Below, piece after piece: positions 55,026 through 63,311 of a DNA stretch of 64,000 nucleotides. The notes under the pieces are model-generated. The model was not told the origin of the DNA. It was given only the letters and a program-made list of their open reading frames with translations, and made no database searches. The position numbers and the translations under genes were made by a program. Position 1 is the first letter of the stretch, and each line of letters opens with the position of its first letter. The DNA is from Nonomuraea basaltis (GTDB lineage: Bacteria; Actinomycetota; Actinomycetes; Streptosporangiales; Streptosporangiaceae), in the NCBI RefSeq assembly GCF_005893125.1, contig NZ_VCJS01000029.1, positions 26,250-90,249 on the forward strand. The letters are read 5' to 3'.

Positions 55026-55850
55026 TCATCCCATCGCCTGGAGGGCGCGGGAGATGCCGAGGCCGGCGGTGTGCAGTGCGCCGCCGAACCTGGCGAGGTT
55101 CATCCGGCAGGTGGGCGCCGTGAGAGACAGGGCCCCGACGAGCGTTCCGGGATGGCTGAACACGGGCACGGCCACGCTCATGTAGCCGAGCCGGATCTCT
55201 TCGACCTCGACGGCGAGCCTCTCGGCTCTCACCCGTTCCAGTTGGTTCCGCAGCAGCCCGGGCGAGGTGATCGTCTTACGCGTGAGCGGCCGGAGCCCTT
55301 GCCTGACGACCTCGGAGAAGAGCGGCGCCGGGGAGAACGCCAGGATCACCTTGCCGGTGGCGGTGCAGTACAGGGGGAGGCGCCCGGCCACCCGGGACTG
55401 CTTGTTGAGCCCTCGATGGACGACGAGCTTCTCGACGTACAGCACCTCGAGGCCGTCGTGGATGGCGAAATGGACGGTCTCCTGAGTGGCGAGCAGCAGG
55501 TCCTCCATGTACGGCAGGGCCGCCTCGCGCAGGATCCGCTGCCGATGCACCCGCTGGCCGATCTCGAACAGCCGCAGCCCGAGCCGGTAGCCGCGGTTGG
55601 TGCGCTCCAGCACCCCCCACTCGACGAGCTCGTGGGCGAGCCGGTGGATCGAGGCCTTGGCCACCCCCGTCCGCCGTACGAGTTCGGCGAGGGAGAGGAC
55701 GTCGTCCTCGGCGGTGAAGGCTTCGACGATCAGCTGCGTCTTTCTGAGGACGGAGTTCATCCCCCCGGGGTTCAGCCCACCAGGATCCGGGACTGCCGCG
55801 AGGGCCGGAGTGACATGGTGGGGTGCGGGGGCGATGGGCATGACCGTCAT
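55026..55850 (-). CDS. IclR-family regulator
   Basis: This 274-residue protein has the winged helix (about 40-95: LSLAELVRRTGVAKASIHRL) and IclR effector domain (YVEKLVVHRGLNKQSRVAGR, LYCTATGKVILAF). Its ATG overlaps the stop of the upstream hydrolase gene, forming a two-gene unit convergent with the importer operon. It probably regulates this aromatic/organic acid cluster. Its first 30 residues are an unusual Pro-rich extension; the ATG at 55850 could be too early. Confidence 0.9.
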   Translation of the reverse strand: MTVMPIAPAPHHVTPALAAVPDPGGLNPGGMNSVLRKTQLIVEAFTAEDDVLSLAELVRRTGVAKASIHRLAHELVEWGVLERTNRGYRLGLRLFEIGQRVHRQRILREAALPYMEDLLLATQETVHFAIHDGLEVLYVEKLVVHRGLNKQSRVAGRLPLYCTATGKVILAFSPAPLFSEVVRQGLRPLTRKTITSPGLLRNQLERVRAERLAVEVEEIRLGYMSVAVPVFSHPGTLVGALSLTAPTCRMNLARFGGALHTAGLGISRALQAMG

Positions 55851-56635
55851 GACAGAAACCTCGTGATCAGGAGTGAGATCTCCTCGGGGCGATCCTCCAT
55901 CAACGGAACCATGCCGCCGTCCACTGTCGCCATATCGGCCGTGTTAAATCTGGAGGCCAGGGGCTCCAGGTCGGGAAAGGCGTGCGGGTCGGCAGACGCC
56001 CCGACGCACAGCACCGGGCAGCCGATCAGGCCGATCCGGTCCTCCATCCGGTAGCGGCCGACCGCCTGATGGCCCTTCTCCACATCGTCGCCCAGGATCA
56101 GCGCGTCGCGGACGAACCGGGTGAGCAGGTCTGGCCGCCCCGGCGGATAGAAGCCCTGGCGGCGCCGCCACAGCTCGGTCAGGTGGTCACCGCCGGGGGC
56201 GACCTCCACGAGGTCGATCGGCGGCCGGTCACGGCGCCTGGCGCGCGCCTCGGCGTCGAGGTAGGGGGTGGAGGACAGGACGAGCCGCGTGACGCGGTCT
56301 GGCGCCCGCGCGGCCACCTCGATCGCGATCACACCACCGGTGTGGTGACCGACCAGTGCCACCTGTTCCAGGCCCAGGGCGTCGAGGAACTCCACGACCG
56401 CCGTCGCGTACGTCTCGATGCTGTGCTCGGCGAGCCGTGCCGAGGCGCCGAATCCGATGGTGTCCATCGCGATCGCCCGGTGGGTCCGGCCGAGCAGCGG
56501 CAGCACCTCGCGGTACTCGTCCCAGGAACGCGGCGTCTGGTGCAGCAGGACGACAGGGGCACCCGATCCGCATTCGGCATAGTGCACCTGACCGAACGAG
56601 GTGCCGGCGTACCCGAACCGGATGCCGCCGCTCAT
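55847..56635 (-). CDS. Alpha/beta-hydrolase-fold protein with altered catalytic residues
   Basis: This 262-residue protein has a clear alpha/beta hydrolase fold (VVLLHQTPRSWDEYREVLP, IAMDTIGFGAS, CPVLCVGASADPH). At the nucleophile elbow it has VGHHTGGVI, so the usual Ser is His98. At the place of the catalytic His it has DGGMVPLMED, so Met242. The acid Asp seems kept (GASADP). It may be a non-hydrolytic relative or use other chemistry. It shares a unit with the IclR gene. Confidence 0.85.
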   Translation of the reverse strand: MSGGIRFGYAGTSFGQVHYAECGSGAPVVLLHQTPRSWDEYREVLPLLGRTHRAIAMDTIGFGASARLAEHSIETYATAVVEFLDALGLEQVALVGHHTGGVIAIEVAARAPDRVTRLVLSSTPYLDAEARARRRDRPPIDLVEVAPGGDHLTELWRRRQGFYPPGRPDLLTRFVRDALILGDDVEKGHQAVGRYRMEDRIGLIGCPVLCVGASADPHAFPDLEPLASRFNTADMATVDGGMVPLMEDRPEEISLLITRFLS

Positions 56636-56681
56636 GGCCGCCGCGCTCCACCAGGGCGACCGGTCAGCCCGTCGGGCGTCG

Positions 56682-56798
56682 TCATTGGTTGACCCGGTGA
56701 ACCTGGGTGTTGGTCGTCCGGGCGAACCAACGCCACACCATCGGCAGTGCCACCGCGAGGGCGGCCCCGGCGAGCAGGGTCAGGAGGGTACGTCGCAC
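56682..56798 (-). CDS. Possible 38-residue single-helix membrane peptide
   Basis: A GTG at 56798 with GGGAG eight bases upstream opens a short frame: an Arg-rich start (MRRTLLTLLAG), one hydrophobic helix (AGAALAVALPMVWRWF) and a polar tail ending in HRVNQ. The size and layout resemble the tiny actinobacterial one-helix proteins of the DUF6893 kind, but there is no direct proof it is translated. Confidence 0.4.
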   Translation of the reverse strand: MRRTLLTLLAGAALAVALPMVWRWFARTTNTQVHRVNQ

Positions 56799-56957
56799 GA
56801 TGAGCACTCCCAAGACAGCGCGGGGAACGATGCCCAGATGATGGACCGAAAGCCGCGGTCCGCCTACGGGAACGTCTCGCTCAGCAGAACACGGCCGGGT
56901 CCGTCCAGTGGACCGTTCGCCTTGGCCCCTCCCCCATCCGCCGGAAAACATCCGGAC

Positions 56958-57815
56958 ATGGAGACCTCACCGGCCCCGCAGGGCAGATACGCCGACGCCG
57001 GCGGTGTGAAGTACCACTACGTCGACATGGGCGAGGGCAGGCCCGTGATCTTCCTCCACGGCGGCGGGCCGGGCTGCACCGCATGGTCCGACTTCGGCCC
57101 CGTGGCCCCGCTGTTCGCCGGTGACCGCCGCTGTCTCCTGGTCGACATCCTGCAGTACGGCAGGTCGGAGAAGTGCGTCATCACGGGGCCGATGTGGGAC
57201 TTCCACGCGCGCAAGACCGTCGCGCTCATGGACGCGCTCGACGTCGGCAGGGCCGACTTCGTCTGCAACTCCTGGGGCGGCACCATCGCGCTGAACCTGG
57301 CGGCGAAGTATCCCGAACGCGTCCGCTCGTTGGTGATCACTGGCAGCATGCCGGTCTTCTACGGTCCCCTGGCGCCGCTGCCCGAGGGCGCCCGCCGTGG
57401 CCGCAACGCCCGTGACGCGTACTACGGCGGCACGGGCCCGTCCTGGGACAAGATGCGCGACCTCATGGCGCGGCTGGAGTGGTACGACCCGGACGCGATA
57501 CCGGACGAGACGGTCACCATGCGCTACGAGCAGAGCCTGGACCCCGCGGAGACGGCCCTCGCGGCCGCCTCGGACAGTCCGCGCGGGGACTGGCAGGACC
57601 TCACCGACGAGCTGGGGCGGATCACCGCGCCGGTGCTGTTCGCGTGGGGAATGCACGACGCCTTCCTGACCCCCGACTACCCACTGATGCTCGCGCGCAT
57701 GGTGCCGCGTGGCCACCTCTACGTCATGGATCACGCCTCGCACCACCTCCAGGAGGAACGGCCGCATGACTTCCACGCGATCGTCACCGGCTTCCTCGAC
57801 CAGCGGCACGACTGA
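56958..57815 (+). CDS. Meta-cleavage-product-hydrolase-like alpha/beta hydrolase
   Basis: This 285-residue alpha/beta hydrolase is similar to MhpC/BphD C-C bond hydrolases: oxyanion-hole loop HGGGPGCTAWSDF, nucleophile elbow FVCNSWGGTIAL with Ser present, acid in AWGMHDAFL, and His in MDHASHHLQEERP. Such enzymes hydrolyse the vinylogous diketones formed by aromatic ring cleavage. No ring-cleavage dioxygenase is in the window, so the substrate assignment is tentative. The ATG at 56958 is preferred although its ribosome site is weak. Confidence 0.82.
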   Translation: METSPAPQGRYADAGGVKYHYVDMGEGRPVIFLHGGGPGCTAWSDFGPVAPLFAGDRRCLLVDILQYGRSEKCVITGPMWDFHARKTVALMDALDVGRADFVCNSWGGTIALNLAAKYPERVRSLVITGSMPVFYGPLAPLPEGARRGRNARDAYYGGTGPSWDKMRDLMARLEWYDPDAIPDETVTMRYEQSLDPAETALAAASDSPRGDWQDLTDELGRITAPVLFAWGMHDAFLTPDYPLMLARMVPRGHLYVMDHASHHLQEERPHDFHAIVTGFLDQRHD

Positions 57816-57909
57816 ACGTCCCGCTCAGCGGGACGCCCCGGTGGGCAACCCGGCGATCGACGACGAATCATTCTGGTCCATCCAGAGTTTCCGACCTGAG
57901 GACGGCGTG

Positions 57910-59154
57910 ATGACGGATTCCAGTGCCGGTTCCAGTGGCAGCCGACCCGCCCGGCGGCAGCCCGGCCGGCAGGACTGGTCGACGTGGCCGAACTACGACG
58001 CGGCGGCCTCGGGGTTCCGCGGCTATTGGTACCCGGTGACCTGGTCCAGCCACATCACCGGCACGCCGTCGGCGCACACCATCTGCGGTGAGAAGATCGC
58101 TCTGGTCCGCGACGACTCTGGAAGTCGCCGAGTCCGCGACGACTCTGGCAGTTGCCGAGTCCGCAACAAAGGCACGGTGTACGCGCTGCACGACCGCTGC
58201 CCGCACCGCGGCGTACCGCTGTCGCAGGGCGACCGGCAGTTCCCCGGCACGGTGAGCTGCCCGTACCACGGCTGGACGTTCGACCTGACGAGCGGGCGGC
58301 TGTGCGCGGTCATCACCGACGGCCCGGCCTCGCCGATGCGCGGCAAGGTCAGCGTCCAGACGTACTCCGTGGCCGAGCGGCTGGGCATGGTGTGGGTGTA
58401 CATCCCGATCGCCGGCGAGGCTCCGCATCCGATCGACGAGCAGCTTCCCGAGGAGCTGGTCGGCAACCCGCTCGTTCTCGGCGGCCGGATCGACCCGCGG
58501 GCCGGCAACTGGCGCTTCGCCTGTGAGAACGGCTTCGACGAGGGGCATGCGAAATACCTGCACCGGACCTCTCTGTGGCGGCTGTTCAAGCCGATGCCGA
58601 CGTGGAACGTGACCCGGATCGTCCCTCGGGGCCGGTGGATCTACCGGGTCCAGGACGAGGTGCACTGGGACGCGGACTTCCCCGGCGTGGGGCGCTGGTC
58701 GAACAAGCGGTGGTGGAAGATGAGGCCGCCGGAGGGCACGTTCAACATCGGCAACACCGGCGCGCCGAAGAAGACGGACCCGATCATCGAGGCGCAGCGG
58801 TTCCCCGGGTTCGCCTCGCTGTCCATGCCGGGTGTGCTGCGCATCGCGTACCCGAAGTTCATCCACTACGAGTTCTACGTGCCGGTCGACAGCGGCCACC
58901 ACCGGTACGTGGGCGTGATGGTGAACTTCACCGAGGGCTGGTCCACGCTGCGCTTCTACGCGAAGTACCTGGGCGCGATCCGGTGGCTGTTCCACGGGCA
59001 GTTCTCCGGCCAGGACGCCTGGATGGTGGACATGACCGACGCCCCGCCGGAGCGGCTGTACCGCCCGGACGTCTCGCTCACCGCCTGGCGTGCCCTCGCC
59101 GAGGAGGAGTTCACCAGGAAACTCGCCGCGGCGGGCGAGTCAGCGCCGGGATAG
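57910..59154 (+). CDS. Rieske non-heme iron oxygenase alpha subunit
   Basis: This 414-residue oxygenase has Rieske ligands Cys97, His99, Cys117 and His120 (CPHRGV, CPYHGW) and the iron site CENGFDEGHAKYLH. The ATG at 57910 follows GAGGA; an earlier in-frame start would overlap the hydrolase gene. A perfect-frame 27-bp duplication (58105-58158) inserts nine residues just before the first Rieske ligand. No ferredoxin or reductase is adjacent. It probably hydroxylates or demethylates an aromatic or alicyclic compound. It overlaps the convergent AraC gene by 15 bp. Confidence 0.9.
   Translation: MTDSSAGSSGSRPARRQPGRQDWSTWPNYDAAASGFRGYWYPVTWSSHITGTPSAHTICGEKIALVRDDSGSRRVRDDSGSCRVRNKGTVYALHDRCPHRGVPLSQGDRQFPGTVSCPYHGWTFDLTSGRLCAVITDGPASPMRGKVSVQTYSVAERLGMVWVYIPIAGEAPHPIDEQLPEELVGNPLVLGGRIDPRAGNWRFACENGFDEGHAKYLHRTSLWRLFKPMPTWNVTRIVPRGRWIYRVQDEVHWDADFPGVGRWSNKRWWKMRPPEGTFNIGNTGAPKKTDPIIEAQRFPGFASLSMPGVLRIAYPKFIHYEFYVPVDSGHHRYVGVMVNFTEGWSTLRFYAKYLGAIRWLFHGQFSGQDAWMVDMTDAPPERLYRPDVSLTAWRALAEEEFTRKLAAAGESAPG
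58105..58158 (+). repeat. 27-bp in-frame tandem duplication in the Rieske oxygenase gene
   Basis: Two copies (58105-58131 and 58132-58158) differ at two bases and encode VRDDSGSRR then VRDDSGSCR, with a third partial copy starting VRNK. They lie about 14 residues before the first Rieske cysteine. Confidence 0.85.
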
Positions 59155-60060
59155 GGCTTCGCGGCGGATCTCCGTGGCCGTCTGGCCGAACTCCGCTCTG
59201 AGGGCACGGCCGAGGTGCGTGGGGTCGAGGATGCCCCAGCGGGCCGCGATCTCGCCGGTCGCTCGATTCGCCAGCGCGGGATTGGCGAGGTCACGCTGGA
59301 CGCGGCGCAGCCGCTCGCGTCTGATCCAGGCCGCGAGGGACATGCCCCGCCCGCTCAGCAGTTTGTGCAGATAGCGCACGGAGATGCCGTGCCGGCGCGC
59401 GACGGAGGCCGCGGACAGGGCCGGGTCGGACAGGTTGGCCAGGCAGTGGGCGAGGATGCGGTCGGTCAGGTGGGACGCCGGCTCGTCACGCCGGTCGCCG
59501 GCGAAAGCCGAGATGATCAAGGAGATCAGCGCGTCGGCGAAGTGCATGCCCGCGGCGCCGGAGAGCTCGCCGGCGCCTCCGCCGAGCGCGGTGAGACATG
59601 CCGACACCACCGATCCGACTCCGGGACCTGGCGGCAACGGAACCGCGCACCGCCGCCCGATCAGCTCGGCGTTGAGCCCGAGCCTCGAGCGCGGTATCGC
59701 GATGACGGTGGTGTCGAAGTCGTCCCAGTAGCGCAGCTCGTACGGCCGGGTCGTGTCGTAGGCCACGAGATCACCGGGTTGCAACAGGCATTGCCGGCCG
59801 TCCTGCTCCACGCCGGCTCGCCCGCGCCGATGCAGCGCGACCTTGACCAGCTCCGCGTCGGCGGAGCCCATCGTGCGTGCGTCCCGGCGGACCGAGCACG
59901 CCGTGCCGGAGATGTGCGTGGCGGGAAGGCCGTTGATGCTCGCGCCGCCGAAGGAGGCATGGAAACCGGCCTCCTTCGGCACCCCGATGCGCAGGGGCAC
60001 GAAGGCCTGCGACGCGGCGGCCTGGAACTTCTCGAGCCGCTGGTAGTCGTGATCTCTCAT
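59140..60060 (-). CDS. AraC-family regulator
   Basis: This 306-residue protein has an N-terminal cupin-like AraC_binding_2 region (PGDLVAYDTTRPYELRYWDD) and a C-terminal double helix-turn-helix (about 210-300: SAASVARRHGISVRYLHKLL, IAARWGILDPTHLGRALR). It is divergent from the GMC oxidoreductase gene and convergent with the Rieske gene, so it likely senses the pathway substrate and activates these units. Confidence 0.9.
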   Translation of the reverse strand: MRDHDYQRLEKFQAAASQAFVPLRIGVPKEAGFHASFGGASINGLPATHISGTACSVRRDARTMGSADAELVKVALHRRGRAGVEQDGRQCLLQPGDLVAYDTTRPYELRYWDDFDTTVIAIPRSRLGLNAELIGRRCAVPLPPGPGVGSVVSACLTALGGGAGELSGAAGMHFADALISLIISAFAGDRRDEPASHLTDRILAHCLANLSDPALSAASVARRHGISVRYLHKLLSGRGMSLAAWIRRERLRRVQRDLANPALANRATGEIAARWGILDPTHLGRALRAEFGQTATEIRREALSRR

Positions 60061-60259
60061 GATCCCCCCACAGTCGGGCGGCCGGGTGGAGGCTCAGGAG
60101 TCTCGTTGTGCCGTCGATGGCCTGTCAACGCCTCCGTTCCGGTCAGCGATCCGCCGCGCGATGCACGGAATGGCGAGTGCCCGTGCGCATGGTGGCGCCC
60201 TCGTCGCCGACCTGCGGCTTTACCTTTGCGGCACGGAACCACGATGGGAAGGGAGCGGC

Positions 60260-61786
60260 ATGGCGACCCCTGAAGCAGCAGAACACGACTATGTGGTCGT
60301 GGGGGCTGGCTCGGCAGGCAGTGTCATCACACGCCGGTTGCTCGATCAGGGCTACCGCGTGCATGTGCTCGAAGCCGGTCCCGGTGACGACGATCCGCTG
60401 ATCAGCACGCCGCAGGCGTGGCCGGCGCTGCTCGGCGGTGAGATGGACTGGGCCATACCGACGGTCCCCCAGAAGCACGCGAACGATCGCTCGATCATCT
60501 GGCCGCGCGGCAAGGTCCTGGGCGGCAGCAGTTCGATCAACGGAATGATCTACGTCCGGGGGCATCGCAGCGACTACGACTCCTGGGCCTATGGCGGCTG
60601 CCCCGGGTGGGACTGGGAGAGCGTGCTGCCGCTGTTCAAGCGCTCTGAGGACCACGTCGACGGCGCGAGCGAGTGGCATGGCGCCGGTGGCCCGCTGCCG
60701 GTCTCCCGCATCGCCGATCCGCATCCGACCGCGCTGGCCTTCATCGAGGCGGCCACCGCCCTCGGCATCCCGCAGACGGACGACTTCAACGGCGAGCAGA
60801 TGTCCGGCGTCGGCTTCAACCACGTCACCGTCCGCGACGGGAAGCGGATGAGCGCCTGGCAGAGCTTCGTCGCCCCGGTGGCCGGCCTTCCCGGGCTGAC
60901 CGTGACGACCGGTGCGCACGCGCACCGGGTGCTGTTCGAGGGGGAACGGGCGGTCGGCGTCGAATACTCGGTGGGCGGGACGCTGCACCGTACCCGGGCG
61001 GCGGCCGAGGTCGTCCTCTGCGGCGGCGTCATCGGATCCGCGCAGCTGCTCCTGCTCAGCGGCGTCGGCCCGGCCGGGCAGCTCAGGGAGCTCGGCATCG
61101 GCGTGCTGGCCGATCTCCCGGGAGTCGGCGAGAACCTGCACGACCACGCGATCGTCTTCAACCTCTACGAGGCGGCCAAGCCGCTGCCCCCAGGTAAGGC
61201 GAACCTGCTGGAAGCCCAGCTCTTCGCCAGCACCGACGCCAGGCGCCCCGGGCCCGACCTGCAACCGCTGTTCTTCCACGTGGTGTACCCGGCGGACAGC
61301 TATCCCGTGCCCGAGCACGGATACACCATCGCCCCCGGCATCGTACGCCCGCTGTCCCGCGGCACCCTGCGCCTCGCCTCGGCCGACCCCGAGACGTCAC
61401 CGCTGGTGGACCCCAACATGCTGGCCGAGAGCCACGACCTGGAGGCGCTGGTGGACGCGGTGGAGATGTGCCGCGAGATCGGCGCGTCCTCCTCCTTCGA
61501 CGAATGGCGCAAGGCCGAGGTGGCGCCGGGACCGGACGCCCGCACCAGGGACGACCTCCGCGAGTTCGTGCGGCGCGCGGTCAGCACGTACCAGCACCAG
61601 GTCGGCACGTGCCGCATGGGGCTGGACTCCATGTCCGTGGTCGACCCGAGCTTGCGCGTGCACGGCGTCTCGGGACTCCGGGTCGCGGATGCCTCGATCA
61701 TGCCGTCGGTCCCATCGGGCAACACCAACGCGCCGTCCATCATGATCGGCGAGAAGGCCTCCGACCTCATCCTCTCCGGCCAGTAG
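60260..61786 (+). CDS. GMC-family FAD alcohol oxidoreductase
   Basis: This 508-residue protein is related to Bet[39 protein letters not shown], the second GMC signature region GVIGSAQLLLLSGVGP, and a C-terminal TYQHQVGTCRMG with the active-site His. The ATG at 60260 follows GAAGGGAG. The aldehyde dehydrogenase gene follows 9 bp later, so alcohol to aldehyde to acid oxidation is implied. The amino-acid sequence is clearly distinct from betA, and the context is aromatic/organic acid catabolism, not choline. Confidence 0.9.
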   Translation: MATPEAAEHDYVVVGAGSAGSVITRRLLDQGYRVHVLEAGPGDDDPLISTPQAWPALLGGEMDWAIPTVPQKHANDRSIIWPRGKVLGGSSSINGMIYVRGHRSDYDSWAYGGCPGWDWESVLPLFKRSEDHVDGASEWHGAGGPLPVSRIADPHPTALAFIEAATALGIPQTDDFNGEQMSGVGFNHVTVRDGKRMSAWQSFVAPVAGLPGLTVTTGAHAHRVLFEGERAVGVEYSVGGTLHRTRAAAEVVLCGGVIGSAQLLLLSGVGPAGQLRELGIGVLADLPGVGENLHDHAIVFNLYEAAKPLPPGKANLLEAQLFASTDARRPGPDLQPLFFHVVYPADSYPVPEHGYTIAPGIVRPLSRGTLRLASADPETSPLVDPNMLAESHDLEALVDAVEMCREIGASSSFDEWRKAEVAPGPDARTRDDLREFVRRAVSTYQHQVGTCRMGLDSMSVVDPSLRVHGVSGLRVADASIMPSVPSGNTNAPSIMIGEKASDLILSGQ

Positions 61787-61795
61787 GGAGACATC

Positions 61796-63244
61796 ATGGA
61801 CATGCCGACGAGTCTGCTGATCGGCGGGGAATGGGTTCCGGCCGCCGACGGAGCCGAGTTCAAGACCTACGACCCGGCGACGGGTGAGCCGCTCGCCGTG
61901 GTGGCCGAGGCGGGGCAGGCCGAGGTGGACGCCGCGGTGTCCGCGGCACGTGCCGCGTTCGATCATCCGGAGTGGCGCAGCATGCCCCCGGCGGCGCGAG
62001 CGCGGGTGCTCTGGCGGATCGCCGACCTCATCGAACAGCACGCGGACGAGCTCGCCGAGCTGGAGACCCGCGACCAGGGACAGCCGATCGGCATCGCCAA
62101 GGGCCTCAACGTGCCGCTGGCCGCGGAGATGTTCCGCTACTACGCCGGCTGGTGCACGAAGATCGAGGGCTCGGTGTCCGCGGTGTCCATCCCCGGCACG
62201 ATGCACTACACGCGGCGCGAGCCGATCGGCGTGTGCGCCCTGATCACCCCGTGGAACCTGCCGCTCGCGATCGCGGCATGGAAGCTCGCGCCCGCGCTCG
62301 CCTGCGGCAACACCGTGATTCTCAAACCGGCCGAGCAGACGCCTCTGACCACGGTGTTCCTGGCGCGGCTCTGCATGGAGGCAGGCGTGCCCGCCGGGGT
62401 GGTCAACTGCCTGACCGGCGGCCCGGTGACGGGCAAGGCGCTGACCGAGCATCCGGACGTGGACAAGGTGTCCTTCACCGGTTCCACGGAGGTCGGCAAG
62501 CTGATCGTGGCCGCCGCTGCGGGCAATCTCAAGCGGCTCAGCCTGGAGCTCGGTGGCAAGGCGCCCAGCATCGTGGCCCGGGACGCCGACATCGACGCCG
62601 CCGTCGCCGGCAACCTGCAAGGGGCGCTGCTCAACAGCGGCCAGGTCTGCGCTGCCTACACCCGCTTCTACGTGGACGAACGCCGCGTGGACGAGTTCAC
62701 CGAGAAGATCGCCGCGGCGGCGGCGAGCCTGCCGCTGGGGCCCGGCCTCGCTCCGGAGACGGTCATAGGCCCGCTCGTTTCCCAAGAGCAGGTCGACCGG
62801 GTGGCCCACTACGTGCGGCTCGGCGTCGAGCAGGGGGCCGAGCTGGTGACCGGTGGACGGCGGCCGGACGGCGACCTCGCGGCCGGGTATTTCTTCCAGC
62901 CGACCGTCTTCGGCGGGGTCAGGGACGACATGGTGATCGCGCGGGAGGAGATCTTCGGCCCGGTGCTGTCGATCCTGTCCTATGAGGATCCCGAGGAGCT
63001 CGTGGGCCGGGCGAACGACACGGAGTACGGGCTGGCCGCCTGCGTGTGGACCAAGAATCTGGCCACAGCGCACTCCCTCGCCGCCTCCATCCGGGCCGGC
63101 AGCGTTTATGTGAACATGCTGCCGTTCCTGGATCCTGCCGCGCCGTGGGGCGGGTTCGGGGCCAGCGGATGGGGACGCGAGATGAGCTCGGCGGCGATCG
63201 GCGAGTTCACCGAGACGAAGGGCGTCTGGATCAACCTCGGCTGA
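61796..63244 (+). CDS. NAD-dependent aldehyde dehydrogenase
   Basis: This 482-residue protein has LITPWNLPLAIAAWKLAPAL, LELGGKAPS with the general-base Glu, and NSGQVCAAYTR with the catalytic Cys. It starts with GGGAGAC upstream, nine bases after the GMC gene stop, and probably oxidises the aldehyde formed by it. It is related to but different from betB; the aldehyde substrate is unknown. Confidence 0.92.
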   Translation: MDMPTSLLIGGEWVPAADGAEFKTYDPATGEPLAVVAEAGQAEVDAAVSAARAAFDHPEWRSMPPAARARVLWRIADLIEQHADELAELETRDQGQPIGIAKGLNVPLAAEMFRYYAGWCTKIEGSVSAVSIPGTMHYTRREPIGVCALITPWNLPLAIAAWKLAPALACGNTVILKPAEQTPLTTVFLARLCMEAGVPAGVVNCLTGGPVTGKALTEHPDVDKVSFTGSTEVGKLIVAAAAGNLKRLSLELGGKAPSIVARDADIDAAVAGNLQGALLNSGQVCAAYTRFYVDERRVDEFTEKIAAAAASLPLGPGLAPETVIGPLVSQEQVDRVAHYVRLGVEQGAELVTGGRRPDGDLAAGYFFQPTVFGGVRDDMVIAREEIFGPVLSILSYEDPEELVGRANDTEYGLAACVWTKNLATAHSLAASIRAGSVYVNMLPFLDPAAPWGGFGASGWGREMSSAAIGEFTETKGVWINLG

Positions 63245-63291
63245 CCGGCCCGGGGGACATCGGCACCGACCTGCTGGTCAAGCTGCTGCGC

Positions 63292-63311
63292 AGCTCGCTC
63301 ATCGGCGAGCT
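63292..63311. terminator. Short hairpin between convergent genes
   Basis: AGCTCGC-TCATCG-GCGAGCT forms a 7-bp stem between the aldehyde dehydrogenase and P-type ATPase genes, ending at the ATPase stop codon. It is weaker than the other terminators listed and lacks a T-tract. Confidence 0.35.

Noticed and set aside
63245..63310. Possible small gene or gene remnant after the aldehyde dehydrogenase
   Set aside because: The stretch reads as plausible protein in one frame but has no start or ribosome site and partly forms the hairpin at 63292-63311.
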